Shown: piece by piece, positions 47,336 through 56,607 of the stretch
How positions within the stretch are numbered: position 1 is the first letter of the stretch
Layout: each line of letters begins with the position of its first letter
Assembly (NCBI GenBank): GCA_013697785.1
Contig: JACCWE010000144.1
Coordinates: 23,557 to 87,556, forward strand
DNA: 64,000 bases
Source of the DNA: Gemmatimonadaceae bacterium
GTDB lineage: Bacteria; Gemmatimonadota; Gemmatimonadetes; Gemmatimonadales; Gemmatimonadaceae
Direction of reading: 5' to 3'
The notes under the pieces: model-generated
The model's input: only the letters and a program-made list of their open reading frames with translations
Told to the model about the DNA's origin: nothing
The model's database searches: none
Translations under genes and position numbers: made by a program

Positions 47336-48619
47336 ATGATCGACTCGCTACCACCGACATCGCTCACGCCACCGCGCGGCACGCCCTCGGGCGCGATCGC
47401 TGCGCCGCGCTACCGAAATCCCTTCTCGGTTCTGATCAAGCACCGGAATTTCCGGATTTTCTGGTTCGGACAGACGGGCTCGCTGGTCGGCACGTGGATG
47501 CAGCAGGTCGCGTTGGGATGGGTGGTTCTGCAGATCACGAACAGTCCGTTTCTGGTTGGAGTGGAGGCGGCTGCCGGATCGCTGCCCGTATTGCTGTTCA
47601 CCCTGTACGCGGGCGTGTTGGCCGATCGCACGAACAAGCTCAAGCTCGTGCGCGTGACCCAGGGGCTGCTGCTGTTCGAGGCGACGCTGCTCTGGTGGTT
47701 CAACTGGACCGGTCACGTGACGATCGAGGTGCTGATCAGCATCGCGCTGTTCGGCGGGCTCGCGAGCGCGTTCGACATTCCGACGCGACAGTCGCTGATG
47801 GTGGAGCTGGTTGGCCGCGACGATGTCGTCGACGCGATCGCGCTCAACTCGAGCGGCTTCAATCTCGCGCGGATAGCGGGGCCGAGTCTCGCGGCGATCA
47901 TCATCGATCGCTTCGGACTTGCGTGGTGCTTCGCGAGCAATGCGTTCAGCTATCTGCTCGTGCTGCTCAGCCTTTTCCTGATCAAGCTGCCGCCGAAGAC
48001 GATCGCGCCCACGGATCTGTCGCCGACGGAAGGGCTGATGGAGGGGATCCGCTTCATGCGGAAGTCGCGCGAGGTGTCGCTGCTCATGAGCATGGTTACG
48101 GTGTACTCGATTTTCGGTATACCCTATCTGGTTCTCATGCCGGTGATCGCGCGCGACACGCTGCACGGAACGGCGCGGACGTACGGACTGCTGCTCGCGA
48201 GCGTCGGACTCGGTGCGGTGACGGGCGCGTTCGCGCTCGCGATGGTCGGGCGGCGCGTGCGACGGGGGAAGGTGCTCGCGGGCGCGGCGTTTTCGTTCAG
48301 TTTCCTGCTGATCGCATTTTCCTTTTCGCGAAATATCTGGCTCAGCACCGCGATCCTGTTTTTCACCGGGCTGACGATGATTCTGAACAACGCACTCGCG
48401 AATGGGTTGCTGCAGACGATCACGCCGGATGGACTGCGGGGACGCGTGATGTCGGCGTACGCGTTCGTGTTCGTGGGGATGGCGCCGGTGGGATCGCTGC
48501 TCTCGGGGAGCGTGGCGAGCGCGCTCGGGGCGCCGGCGGCGATAGGGATTGGGGGCGGGGTGCTGGTGTGTTTCGCAAGCTGGGTGTTCGGGACGAGGAG
48601 GGAGTTGAAGGGGTTGTAG
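47336..48619 (+). CDS. MFS transporter
   Basis: FRIFWFGQTGSLVGTWMQQVALGWVVLQIT...; about 12 hydrophobic segments. Confidence 0.9.
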   Translation: MIDSLPPTSLTPPRGTPSGAIAAPRYRNPFSVLIKHRNFRIFWFGQTGSLVGTWMQQVALGWVVLQITNSPFLVGVEAAAGSLPVLLFTLYAGVLADRTNKLKLVRVTQGLLLFEATLLWWFNWTGHVTIEVLISIALFGGLASAFDIPTRQSLMVELVGRDDVVDAIALNSSGFNLARIAGPSLAAIIIDRFGLAWCFASNAFSYLLVLLSLFLIKLPPKTIAPTDLSPTEGLMEGIRFMRKSREVSLLMSMVTVYSIFGIPYLVLMPVIARDTLHGTARTYGLLLASVGLGAVTGAFALAMVGRRVRRGKVLAGAAFSFSFLLIAFSFSRNIWLSTAILFFTGLTMILNNALANGLLQTITPDGLRGRVMSAYAFVFVGMAPVGSLLSGSVASALGAPAAIGIGGGVLVCFASWVFGTRRELKGL

Positions 48620-48622
48620 CGA

Positions 48623-49462
48623 TCAGGGCTCGATCGTGAACGAGATCGGCGGGCTTCCGAAGCTGCCATACGATCCCGCGGCCGTGTAGGTGCCCGGCAG
48701 AAGTCCGCCGAATTCCGCGTCGCTCCCGACGTGCAAATCGAAGACGTCGCGTTTCGTCTCACCCGCCGCGAAGAGCGTCGCCTCGGAGTCGTACGCGCGA
48801 TCATCGTAGCGAATGTACGAGGAGCCCTGTCCCACCGTATATGAGAATGATCCGCTCGGGCCGTCATCGCCGCTCGGCGGGAGCACGACGACTACGGCAT
48901 GGCTCTCCGGATTGTGCGCAGTCACCACGAGCGTGAAATATCCGCCGTCCGCACCTCCTTTCGGCGTCGACGGTTTGATCTCGACAGCGATCTCGAGAGC
49001 GCTCGGCGAGACAAGAGGAGTGCCGGCAGGTGGGATGGGCGCCGGCTCCGAGTCCTTCACGCAATCGTATGCGCACGTGACTGTCCCCGCACAGCGCTCG
49101 AGAAACTCAATGCGTGGATGATTCACCGCGCGAACGAGCGCGTGCAGCATTTCGTGGCGCACCAGCGCGCCGTCGAACTGCTCGGTGCCGGTGAGGACGA
49201 TGCGGTTATCCTGTTCGTACCAGAAGCCGCCGAGGTCTCCGGGAAAAGACGTGACGCCCGGGACGACGAACCAGTTGACATCGGCGAGTGAGCCGCGAAG
49301 CCCCGAGCACGATTCGGTCATCCGCCACCACAGCGCGTACTCCGGCGGCGGATCAAAGCGCTCGGCGCCGACGGGGAGCGTCGCGACCTCTGTGCACGCC
49401 GTGAACGCTAGTGCGAGTAGTGCGCCCAGGGTTGCCAAAAGGAGACGTGTGGCCGAGGTCAT
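48623..49462 (-). CDS. Putative lipoprotein with HExxH motif
   Basis: Lipobox LALAFTACTE; ALVRHEMLHALVRAVNHPRIEFLERC. Confidence 0.6.
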   Translation of the reverse strand: MTSATRLLLATLGALLALAFTACTEVATLPVGAERFDPPPEYALWWRMTESCSGLRGSLADVNWFVVPGVTSFPGDLGGFWYEQDNRIVLTGTEQFDGALVRHEMLHALVRAVNHPRIEFLERCAGTVTCAYDCVKDSEPAPIPPAGTPLVSPSALEIAVEIKPSTPKGGADGGYFTLVVTAHNPESHAVVVVLPPSGDDGPSGSFSYTVGQGSSYIRYDDRAYDSEATLFAAGETKRDVFDLHVGSDAEFGGLLPGTYTAAGSYGSFGSPPISFTIEP

Positions 49463-49558
49463 CCCGTACGATAGCGAGCGCGCGCGAATAATGCCCTGGA
49501 TTCAAGATATTCAACCACAAGGTTGACAATCGAGTGGGTTTGCTCTATATTCATCTAA

Positions 49559-49900
49559 ATGGTTGAATATCCCAAGCTGGATCTCGTTTTCCGCGCGCTC
49601 GGCGACGCCACTCGGCGCGGCATGCTCAAGCAGCTCGCCGCACGCGAGCGCACCGTGGGCGAGCTGGCCGAGCCGTATCGCATGTCGCTCGCTTCGGCGT
49701 CGAAGCACGTCAAGTCGCTCGAACGGGCGGGGCTGGTGAGGCGCACCGTGCGCGGCCGCACGCACTTCGTACGGCTCAATCCCCAGCCGCTCGCGAAGGC
49801 CGACGAGTGGCTGCGCGACTACGAGCGGCTCTGGGACATCCGCCTCGCGCGGCTCGAAGCGCTGCTGCGACACCCCGACAACGAAGGAAGCGGTCGCTGA
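49559..49900 (+). CDS. ArsR family transcriptional regulator
   Basis: LVFRALGDATRRGMLKQLAARERTVGELAEPYRMSLASASKHVKSLERAGLVRRTVRGR. Confidence 0.93.
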   Translation: MVEYPKLDLVFRALGDATRRGMLKQLAARERTVGELAEPYRMSLASASKHVKSLERAGLVRRTVRGRTHFVRLNPQPLAKADEWLRDYERLWDIRLARLEALLRHPDNEGSGR

Positions 49901-49947
49901 GAGCAGCCACGCTTCCGGCACTGCAACCCACCTCAGCGAGAGTGAGC

Positions 49948-50409
49948 ATGTCCGCCTCCACCGACCAACTGCAGAAAGAGATCGTGCTCGACTCGCCCCG
50001 GTCGCGCGTCTGGCGCGCGATCACCGATGTGCGTGAGTTCAACGAATGGTTCGGTGTCAATCTCACGACTCCGTTCACGCCGGGCGCGGAGGTGAGCGGC
50101 AACATCACTATTCCCGGCTACGATCATCTCGTGGCCACGATCTGGATCGAGAACATGGAGCCGCAGAGCCGGTTCTCCTTTCGATGGCATCCGGATGCAA
50201 CCGATCCCTGCGTGGACTACACGAAGGAGGCAACGACGCTCGTCACCTTCACCTTCGAGGATGTCGATGGGGGGACAAAGCTCACGATCGTCGAGTCGGG
50301 CTTCGACGCGTTGCCCGAGTCGCGACGCGGTAAGGCGTTTACCGGGAACGATGCCGGCTGGGCGTCGCAGACGAAGCGCATCGCGGCCTATCTCGCGGCG
50401 CACCCCTGA
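49948..50409 (+). CDS. SRPBCC/AHSA1-like domain protein
   Basis: LQKEIVLDSPRSRVWRAITDVREFNEWFGVNL...WHPDATDPCVDYTKEATTLVTFTFEDV. Confidence 0.9.
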   Translation: MSASTDQLQKEIVLDSPRSRVWRAITDVREFNEWFGVNLTTPFTPGAEVSGNITIPGYDHLVATIWIENMEPQSRFSFRWHPDATDPCVDYTKEATTLVTFTFEDVDGGTKLTIVESGFDALPESRRGKAFTGNDAGWASQTKRIAAYLAAHP

Positions 50410-50418
50410 AGCATCAGC

Positions 50419-51039
50419 TCACCCGAAATGCTCTCGCGCGACCTGCACCACGATCGACGCCGCGCGATCAATACCCAGCCACCCGGTATTGAGGCACAGA
50501 TGGTAATTCTCGTGCGCGAGCCATGACCGGTTCCAGTGGGAGCGCACGTACTGCTCCCGCTGCTTGTTGCTCTCGATCACGTACTTCTCCGCATCCTTGC
50601 GCGAGAGCGACAGCCGAGTCGCGACGCGCGCGGCCAGCTCCGCATGCGCCGCGTAGCAGAAGACGTGCAGCGAGTCCTCGCGCTCGCCCAGCACCCACTG
50701 CGCGCCGCGCCCCACCACCACCGTCGGTCCGACCGCCACCGCCTCCTCGATCAAGTTCGCCGTCACTTCGAGGATTCTCTCTTCGCTCGGCGGCAGCGTC
50801 GTCGGGCGTCCGCTGAAAACCTCGGGCGCGCCCAGCGCGAGCGCGTCGGCGATGCGCTGGCCGAAGGTCGGCACGCGCTCCTCTCGCTCCACTACCTCGC
50901 CCACCGGCACGCCGAGTCGCTGAGCGACGGAGTCGACGAGCTCGTTGTCGACGAGCTGCCAGCCGAGCAGCGCGGCGACGCGCGCCGCCATCTCGGCGCC
51001 GCCCGCGCCGACCATGCGCGACACCGTGATCAGCGGCAT
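50419..51039 (-). CDS. Cytidylate kinase-like family protein
   Basis: LITVSRMVGAGGAEMAARVAALLGWQLVDNELVDSVAQRLGV...VVVGRGAQWVL. Confidence 0.82.
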   Translation of the reverse strand: MPLITVSRMVGAGGAEMAARVAALLGWQLVDNELVDSVAQRLGVPVGEVVEREERVPTFGQRIADALALGAPEVFSGRPTTLPPSEERILEVTANLIEEAVAVGPTVVVGRGAQWVLGEREDSLHVFCYAAHAELAARVATRLSLSRKDAEKYVIESNKQREQYVRSHWNRSWLAHENYHLCLNTGWLGIDRAASIVVQVAREHFG

Positions 51040-51054
51040 GAATGTTTCACTTGC

Positions 51055-51591
51055 TCAGCTGAGATGGCAGACCCGCAGATGCTCGACCACTCGAAAGCCG
51101 AGCGCATCCCATACCGCGTTGGCGGTCTCGTTCTCGACCGCGTTGTGCAGTCGTGCCTCGCGGAGTCCGCGCGCACGGCACCACTCGATCGCCGAGGTGA
51201 ACAGCGCGCGCAGAACTCCATGTCTGCGCGCGCTCGGAACCACGTATACAGAGGAGATGTATCCGTGCCGCGCGGGGAAGAGCAGCGGCAGCCCTGCACT
51301 CGCGACGCATCGCAGTACGCCCACGGCGGCGCCGTTGCTCTCAGCGAGGAACGTCACCTCGCTCGGACAGCGGAGCTGCCCGGCGAAGAGACGGCTCGCG
51401 CGTGCCGGTGCGTCGGGGCGCAACCGGCGGTAGATCGGATTCTTCGCGTGCTCTCGCAACAGCGCGAGGCGAAGCTCGATCACGACGGCGAGATCCGCCA
51501 TCGTGGCGGCGCGCACGATGAGCCCGGCGTCGAGGCGAGCATCCGCCTCGAGCGATACGTGCCCGTCGTCGCGCACCGGATGCTCCATCAC
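51055..51591 (-). CDS. GNAT family N-acetyltransferase
   Basis: GYISSVYVVPSARRHGVLRALFTSAIEWCRARGLREARLHN...ANAVWDALGFRVVEH. Confidence 0.87.
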   Translation of the reverse strand: MMEHPVRDDGHVSLEADARLDAGLIVRAATMADLAVVIELRLALLREHAKNPIYRRLRPDAPARASRLFAGQLRCPSEVTFLAESNGAAVGVLRCVASAGLPLLFPARHGYISSVYVVPSARRHGVLRALFTSAIEWCRARGLREARLHNAVENETANAVWDALGFRVVEHLRVCHLS

Positions 51592-53063
51592 GCCATCATG
51601 CCGCCGCCGAAGAGATCCTGATTCGGGCGGCGCCGCTCCGGCGGCTGCGCGCGTCCGTACTGTCCGGCGTCCGAGCGCGAGATCTTCTTGCGCGCCACGA
51701 GCGCCTCGAGCACGAGCTCCGATGCGGCTGCGACCACCGACGCATCGCCGCTCTCACCGAGCCCGCTGTCGTACACGACATCGAGCAGTCCCGGAATACG
51801 CTGGAAGCCCTCCACCATCGCGCCCGACGACACGTCGCCATCCACCTGCAGCGCATTTCCCTGGTCGAACCACATCACCATGTCGTCCATATTGAGCGAT
51901 CCGGCGCGCTCCTCCATCGTAGCGTCGGCCGCGCGGCGAATCAGCTCGTGCGCGATCGCGTGCCCGCCAACGAGCTCGCCTTCGTACTCGAGCTCGATCT
52001 TTCCCGTGATCGCCGGGAGCGCCGAGTAGATGTCACTGATGCGCGGAACGACATCGCACTCGCCGGTAAGCAGCGAGCGGCGCTCGGCGTTCGAGATCGC
52101 GTTCTCGAGCACCGAGATCGGCATGCGCTGCGACACGCCAGAGCGCTTGTCGATGCGCTTGTCCATGCGCGCCTCGAAGGCTATCCGCTCGATCACCTCG
52201 GAGATGAAATCGGGGACGCGCACCGGCAGCCCGCCACGATTCGCCCACGCCTCCTGCTTGGTGATCGCCATTCCGAGCTCGACGCTCTCGGGATAGTGCG
52301 TCATCACTTCGCTTCCAATGCGATCCTTGAGCGGCGTGATGATCTTGCCGCGCGCCGTGTAATCCTCGGGATTCGCGGTGAAGCAGATCAGCACGTCGAG
52401 CGGGAGCCGGATCGGATAGCCTTTGATCTGAACGTCGCCTTCCTGCATGATGTTGAAGAGGCCGACCTGGATCTTCCCCGCCAGATCGGGCAGCTCGTTC
52501 AGCGCGAAGATGCCGCGGTTCGCGCGCGGGAGCATCCCGTAGTGGATCGTGAGCTCGTCGGCGAGCGCGTGGCCGCCGCGCGCCGCACGAATCGGGTCGA
52601 CGTCGCCGATCACATCGGCGATCGTAACGTCCGGCGTCGCGAGCTTCTCGACGTAGCGCGAATCGCGATCGAGCCACGCGATCGGCGTGTCGTCGCCCAT
52701 CTCGGCGATTCGCATCTTCGCGAACTTCGAGATTGGCGCGAACGGATTGTCGTTGATCTCGCTGCCTGCAACGACGGGAATCACCTCGTCGAGCAGCGTC
52801 GCGAGCGAGCGGAGAATACGCGACTTCGCCTGGCCACGCAGACCGAGCAGGATGAAGTTGTGGCGCGACAGCAGCGCATTCACGATCTGGGGAACGACGG
52901 TCTCATCGTAGCCGACGACGCCGGCGAAGATGGGGCCGCCCTTCGCGAGGCGGGCGAGAAGATTGGCGCGCACTTCGTCCTTCACCGAGCGGCGCGCGAG
53001 TGAGGGGGCAGCGTACGGCGATTTTCTGAGGGCGCCGAGGGTTTCCGGGTGCGACGACGACAC
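51588..53063 (-). CDS. MoxR/magnesium-chelatase ChlI-like AAA+ ATPase
   Basis: FILLGLRGQAKSRILRSLATLLDE; GIFALNELPDLAGKIQVGLFNIMQEGDVQIKGYPIRLPLDVLICFTANPEDYTARGKIITPLKDRIGSEV. Confidence 0.85.
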   Translation of the reverse strand: MSSSHPETLGALRKSPYAAPSLARRSVKDEVRANLLARLAKGGPIFAGVVGYDETVVPQIVNALLSRHNFILLGLRGQAKSRILRSLATLLDEVIPVVAGSEINDNPFAPISKFAKMRIAEMGDDTPIAWLDRDSRYVEKLATPDVTIADVIGDVDPIRAARGGHALADELTIHYGMLPRANRGIFALNELPDLAGKIQVGLFNIMQEGDVQIKGYPIRLPLDVLICFTANPEDYTARGKIITPLKDRIGSEVMTHYPESVELGMAITKQEAWANRGGLPVRVPDFISEVIERIAFEARMDKRIDKRSGVSQRMPISVLENAISNAERRSLLTGECDVVPRISDIYSALPAITGKIELEYEGELVGGHAIAHELIRRAADATMEERAGSLNMDDMVMWFDQGNALQVDGDVSSGAMVEGFQRIPGLLDVVYDSGLGESGDASVVAAASELVLEALVARKKISRSDAGQYGRAQPPERRRPNQDLFGGGMMA

Positions 53064-53131
53064 TAGCAGCTCCGATGCGGCAGGGTGAAAACGTACGTTG
53101 GTTCAGCCTACAGCACTGAGGGCGTCGTCCG

Positions 53132-55261
53132 CTAGTCCTCTGCGGGGACCGGCGACACCTCCACCAGATTGTCGTAGAAAACGGGCCCGTGGCCGAGGTC
53201 GGTCTCGCGCTGCGAGGTGGTGTCGTTGGCGTTGCGGCCGTCCTTCGAAAACTTGGTCCACCAGATCGAGGGCGACCACACGGTCCCCTCGCTCACCGCG
53301 TCGCTCACGCGCGCGACGGCGCTGAAGCTCCCGCGCTCGTTGTGCACCTCGACGCGGATGCCGTCGAGCACCGCTCGCGGCGTCGCATCGTCCGGGTGGA
53401 TCATCAGCTCGGGCTCGCGTGCGCCGCGGCGCAGGGCGTCGACATTCACGAACGTCGAGTTGAGAAACTGATGCGCCGGCGACGAGATGAGCGAGAGCGG
53501 GAACTGTGCAGCGAGCTCGGGCGAGCTGGTGCGCGATTCGTAGGGCGCCGTGTACGTTGCGAGCCCATCGAGCCCCATGTCCTCGAGCCGTTGCGAGAAC
53601 AGCTCGCACTTGCCACTCGGCGTCGGGAATGCGCCCTCGGCGAAGGGGAGATAGGGGCGCGGCAGGTTGAGCCGGGACCATCCCTTTTCGAGCAGCGCCT
53701 CCAGCGTCACTCCTTTCAGCTTGTCGCTCGTGGTGTCGAGCGCCTGGCGAATGAGCTCGAGGTCGTCGTCGTGCATCACGGGATGATCGATGCCCATGCG
53801 AGCGGCGATGAGGCGGAAGATTTCGCTGTTCGGCTTGCACTCGCCGACCGGCTCGATCGATGGCCGGTTGAGCGTGACGTAGTGATGGCCGTACGAGTAG
53901 TGTACGTCCCAGTGTTCGAGCTGCGTCGTTGCGGGGAGGACGATGTCGGCCCAGTCGGCCGTGTCGGTCTGGAAGTGCTCCATCACGACGGTGAACAGAT
54001 CCTCGCGCGCGAGACCGCGCACGACCTCGCTCCGGTCGGGCGTGACGGCCGCGGGATTCGAGTTGAAGACGACGAGCGCGCGCACGGGTGGGCCGCCCAC
54101 TCCGGCGTCGGGTGTGGTGAGTGCCTCGCCGAGGCGGATCATGTTGATCGTGCGAACCGGCGGAGCGAGATCGGCGCGGAGCAGCTTCGCGCGGTTGAAC
54201 TGGAAGTTGCCGCTCGATGAGAGCTGCACCCCGCCGCCGGCGCGGCGCCAATGCCCCGTGATTGCGGGGAGACACGCGATGGTGCGCACGGCCATCCCGC
54301 CGCCGCCGTGTCGCTGCAGCCCGTAGTTGATGCGCACGAACGCGGCCTTCGCGCGGCCGTACTCGCGCGCGAGCGTCGTGATGCGCTCGGCTGGAATTCC
54401 GGTGATTGCCGAGACGCGCTCGGGCGTGTACTCGGCCGCTCGCGCGCGAAGTTCCGGTGCGCCGATCGTGTAGCGCTCGAGATAGTCGGTGTCCTCGAGA
54501 TGCTCGGCGAAGAGGACGTGCATGATCCCGAGCGCGAGCGCCGCGTCGGTGCCGGGCCTGATCGGGATCCATTCGTCACACTGCTCCGCGGTGCGCGTGC
54601 GGAGCGGATCGATGGCTATGCTGCGCGCGCCGCGATCGCGCGCAGCGCGCACGAAGGGCCAGAGATGCGGATTCGACGTGAGCGTGTTGGTGCCCCAGAG
54701 GAGTACGAGATCGCTTTCCGGAATTCCCTCCGGGTCGGCGCCGATGCTCGCGCCCAACGTCATCTTGAGCCCCACGCCTCCGGCGGCCGAGCAGATAGTG
54801 CGGTCGAGCATCGATGCGCCGAGGAGATGAAAGAAGCGATGATCCATCGCGTCTCCCTGGACGAGGCCGAGGGTACCGGAGTACGAATAGGGAAGAATCG
54901 CCTGCGGTCCGTCGGTGGAGCGCGCGATGTCGCCGAGGCGGGCCGCGATCTCGTCGAGTGCTTCGTCCCAGGTGATGCGCTCGAATCGGCCTTCGCCTTT
55001 CTTGCCGACACGGCGAAGGGGATGCGTCAGACGGCCCGTGTGATAGGTGCGCTCGACGTAGCGATTCACTTTCGCGCAGAGGAAGCCGCGTGTGAACGGG
55101 TGGTCGGGGTCGCCGGAAACGCGGATCGCGCGTCCGTCGCGAATGGTGACGAGCATCGCGCACGTATCGGGGCAGTCGTGCGGGCAGGCGCCGCGAACGA
55201 CGGTGTCGCCGGCGCGCGTGTCCGCGGGCGGAGCGTTCTCGGGAGTCGTTTCCATCTTCAC
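53132..55261 (-). CDS. Molybdopterin-dependent oxidoreductase with N-terminal [4Fe-4S] motif
   Basis: ACPHDCPDTCAMLVTIRDGRAIRVSGDPDHPFTRGFLCAKV; Mo-bisMGD domain blocks throughout. Confidence 0.9.
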   Translation of the reverse strand: MKMETTPENAPPADTRAGDTVVRGACPHDCPDTCAMLVTIRDGRAIRVSGDPDHPFTRGFLCAKVNRYVERTYHTGRLTHPLRRVGKKGEGRFERITWDEALDEIAARLGDIARSTDGPQAILPYSYSGTLGLVQGDAMDHRFFHLLGASMLDRTICSAAGGVGLKMTLGASIGADPEGIPESDLVLLWGTNTLTSNPHLWPFVRAARDRGARSIAIDPLRTRTAEQCDEWIPIRPGTDAALALGIMHVLFAEHLEDTDYLERYTIGAPELRARAAEYTPERVSAITGIPAERITTLAREYGRAKAAFVRINYGLQRHGGGGMAVRTIACLPAITGHWRRAGGGVQLSSSGNFQFNRAKLLRADLAPPVRTINMIRLGEALTTPDAGVGGPPVRALVVFNSNPAAVTPDRSEVVRGLAREDLFTVVMEHFQTDTADWADIVLPATTQLEHWDVHYSYGHHYVTLNRPSIEPVGECKPNSEIFRLIAARMGIDHPVMHDDDLELIRQALDTTSDKLKGVTLEALLEKGWSRLNLPRPYLPFAEGAFPTPSGKCELFSQRLEDMGLDGLATYTAPYESRTSSPELAAQFPLSLISSPAHQFLNSTFVNVDALRRGAREPELMIHPDDATPRAVLDGIRVEVHNERGSFSAVARVSDAVSEGTVWSPSIWWTKFSKDGRNANDTTSQRETDLGHGPVFYDNLVEVSPVPAED

Positions 55262-55587
55262 ACGATATCCGCCGGAAGGCTCGGCGCCAACTTGCCGATT
55301 AGACTCTTGCGCGCTGGCGATGAGTTTAAATGCTGTAACGCCTTATTTCTCAGTGCTTTACGGCACTTGCGCGGCGATGGCTGGGGAGGCATGTGCGTCT
55401 GGGCGATGTGGAGTGCATCACAATGGCGTCTACGGTCGATAGAAAGAGCGCTATCTGCATGGCGGAGCGAGGCTTGACAGCGTATCTTCTGGTGGCAAAT
55501 TAACCGCCGCTCGCTCCTGGCATAGCAACAACGCTCGTGCTCGGACGAAGAGTCGACCCTATACCGCCCTCCAAAAGGAGAGTTTCG

Positions 55588-55812
55588 ATGAAGCGCCTTG
55601 CCGTCGTTGTTGCCGTTCTCGCGATCGCTGCCTGTAAAGCGAGGGATTCCGCTCCCGCTGACACCGCAGTCGTCGTTGCTCCCGCCATGAGCCCCGCGCC
55701 GGCCATGATGGACACCACGAAGCATGACAGTGCGATGATGTCGACGACCACGACGTCGACGATGACGAAGACCGACACGATGATGAAGAAGGGCTCGATG
55801 AAGAAGCCGTAA
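55588..55812 (+). CDS. Small Met/Thr-rich lipoprotein
   Basis: MKRLAVVVAVLAIAACKARDSAPAD...DSAMMSTTTTSTMTKTDTMMKKGSMKKP; lipobox IAAC. Confidence 0.6.
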   Translation: MKRLAVVVAVLAIAACKARDSAPADTAVVVAPAMSPAPAMMDTTKHDSAMMSTTTTSTMTKTDTMMKKGSMKKP

Positions 55813-55835
55813 CTGGCTTTCTCATCGCGGATTAG

Positions 55836-55864
55836 AAGGGCGAAACCTCCCCGGTTGCGCCCTT
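55836..55864 (+). terminator. Hairpin downstream of small lipoprotein gene
   Basis: AAGGGCGAAACC-TCCCC-GGTTGCGCCCTT, one internal mismatch. Confidence 0.5.
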
Positions 55865-55985
55865 GTCGCATCCGGCACCGAAAGGTCCGGTTATTGCCTT
55901 CGGGACTGGCGGAGCACACGAGTGGCCTGTCGCTTGGACGTCGCGCAGCGCTCACGGATTCATTATCTCGAATGGAGGGGCTTTC

Positions 55986-56453
55986 ATGAAGCGCATCGCA
56001 ATGTTGGCGGCTTTGGTAGCGGTTGCCGCGTGTAACAAGGGTGACAAGAGCATGTCGACCGATTCGACTTCGGTCACGTCGACGAGCACGACGACGACGA
56101 GGGACAGCATGGGTGGCTCGATGTCGAACGGCTCGAGCTCGGGAAGCATGAGCGGCGGCGCGATGAGCGGCTCGTCGGCCGATACGTCGAGCATGAGTGG
56201 TGGGTCGATGTCGAGCGGCACGCCGATGACGCCGAAGCCGGACAACAAGACCGGTGGCGCCATGGGCGGCGATTCGGCAGGCGGCGCGCATGGCACGGGG
56301 ACGAGCGCCGCGACGAATCAGACGCAGTCAGGCATGACCGACGCGAACGGCCACTCGACGCTGGGCAAGAAGGTGGACAAGCTGTCGCCCACATCGGGCG
56401 CAGCGATCACCGCGAAGGGCGACACGCTGAAGAGGAAGGCGCCGCCGCGCTAA
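55986..56453 (+). CDS. Ser/Gly/Met/Thr-rich low-complexity lipoprotein
   Basis: MKRIAMLAALVAVAACNKGDKSMSTDSTSVTSTSTTTTRDSMGGSMSNGSSSGSMSGG; N-terminus resembles upstream small lipoprotein. Confidence 0.6.
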   Translation: MKRIAMLAALVAVAACNKGDKSMSTDSTSVTSTSTTTTRDSMGGSMSNGSSSGSMSGGAMSGSSADTSSMSGGSMSSGTPMTPKPDNKTGGAMGGDSAGGAHGTGTSAATNQTQSGMTDANGHSTLGKKVDKLSPTSGAAITAKGDTLKRKAPPR

Positions 56454-56477
56454 TTGCGCTGGCGGCCTGGATCGAAG

Positions 56478-56514
56478 ACGAGTGCCCGGCGCGCAGGATG
56501 CGCCGGGCACTCGT
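56478..56514 (+). terminator. 15-bp perfect hairpin downstream of lipoprotein gene
   Basis: ACGAGTGCCCGGCGC-GCAGGAT-GCGCCGGGCACTCGT. Confidence 0.6.
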
Positions 56515-56607
56515 CGTATGTGATGACGGCGTCGCGAGTTGCGGGCGACGGAGGGCGCCAGTCTTTTTGGATAGCGACGTTTTCCTATTTCTCTGCCGCC
56601 CTCCGCA

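Noticed and set aside
55588-56453. Low-complexity repeats considered as a CRISPR or tandem repeat array
   Set aside because: Repeats are codon-level Ser/Thr/Met/Gly runs within lipoprotein ORFs, with no regular direct repeat/spacer structure
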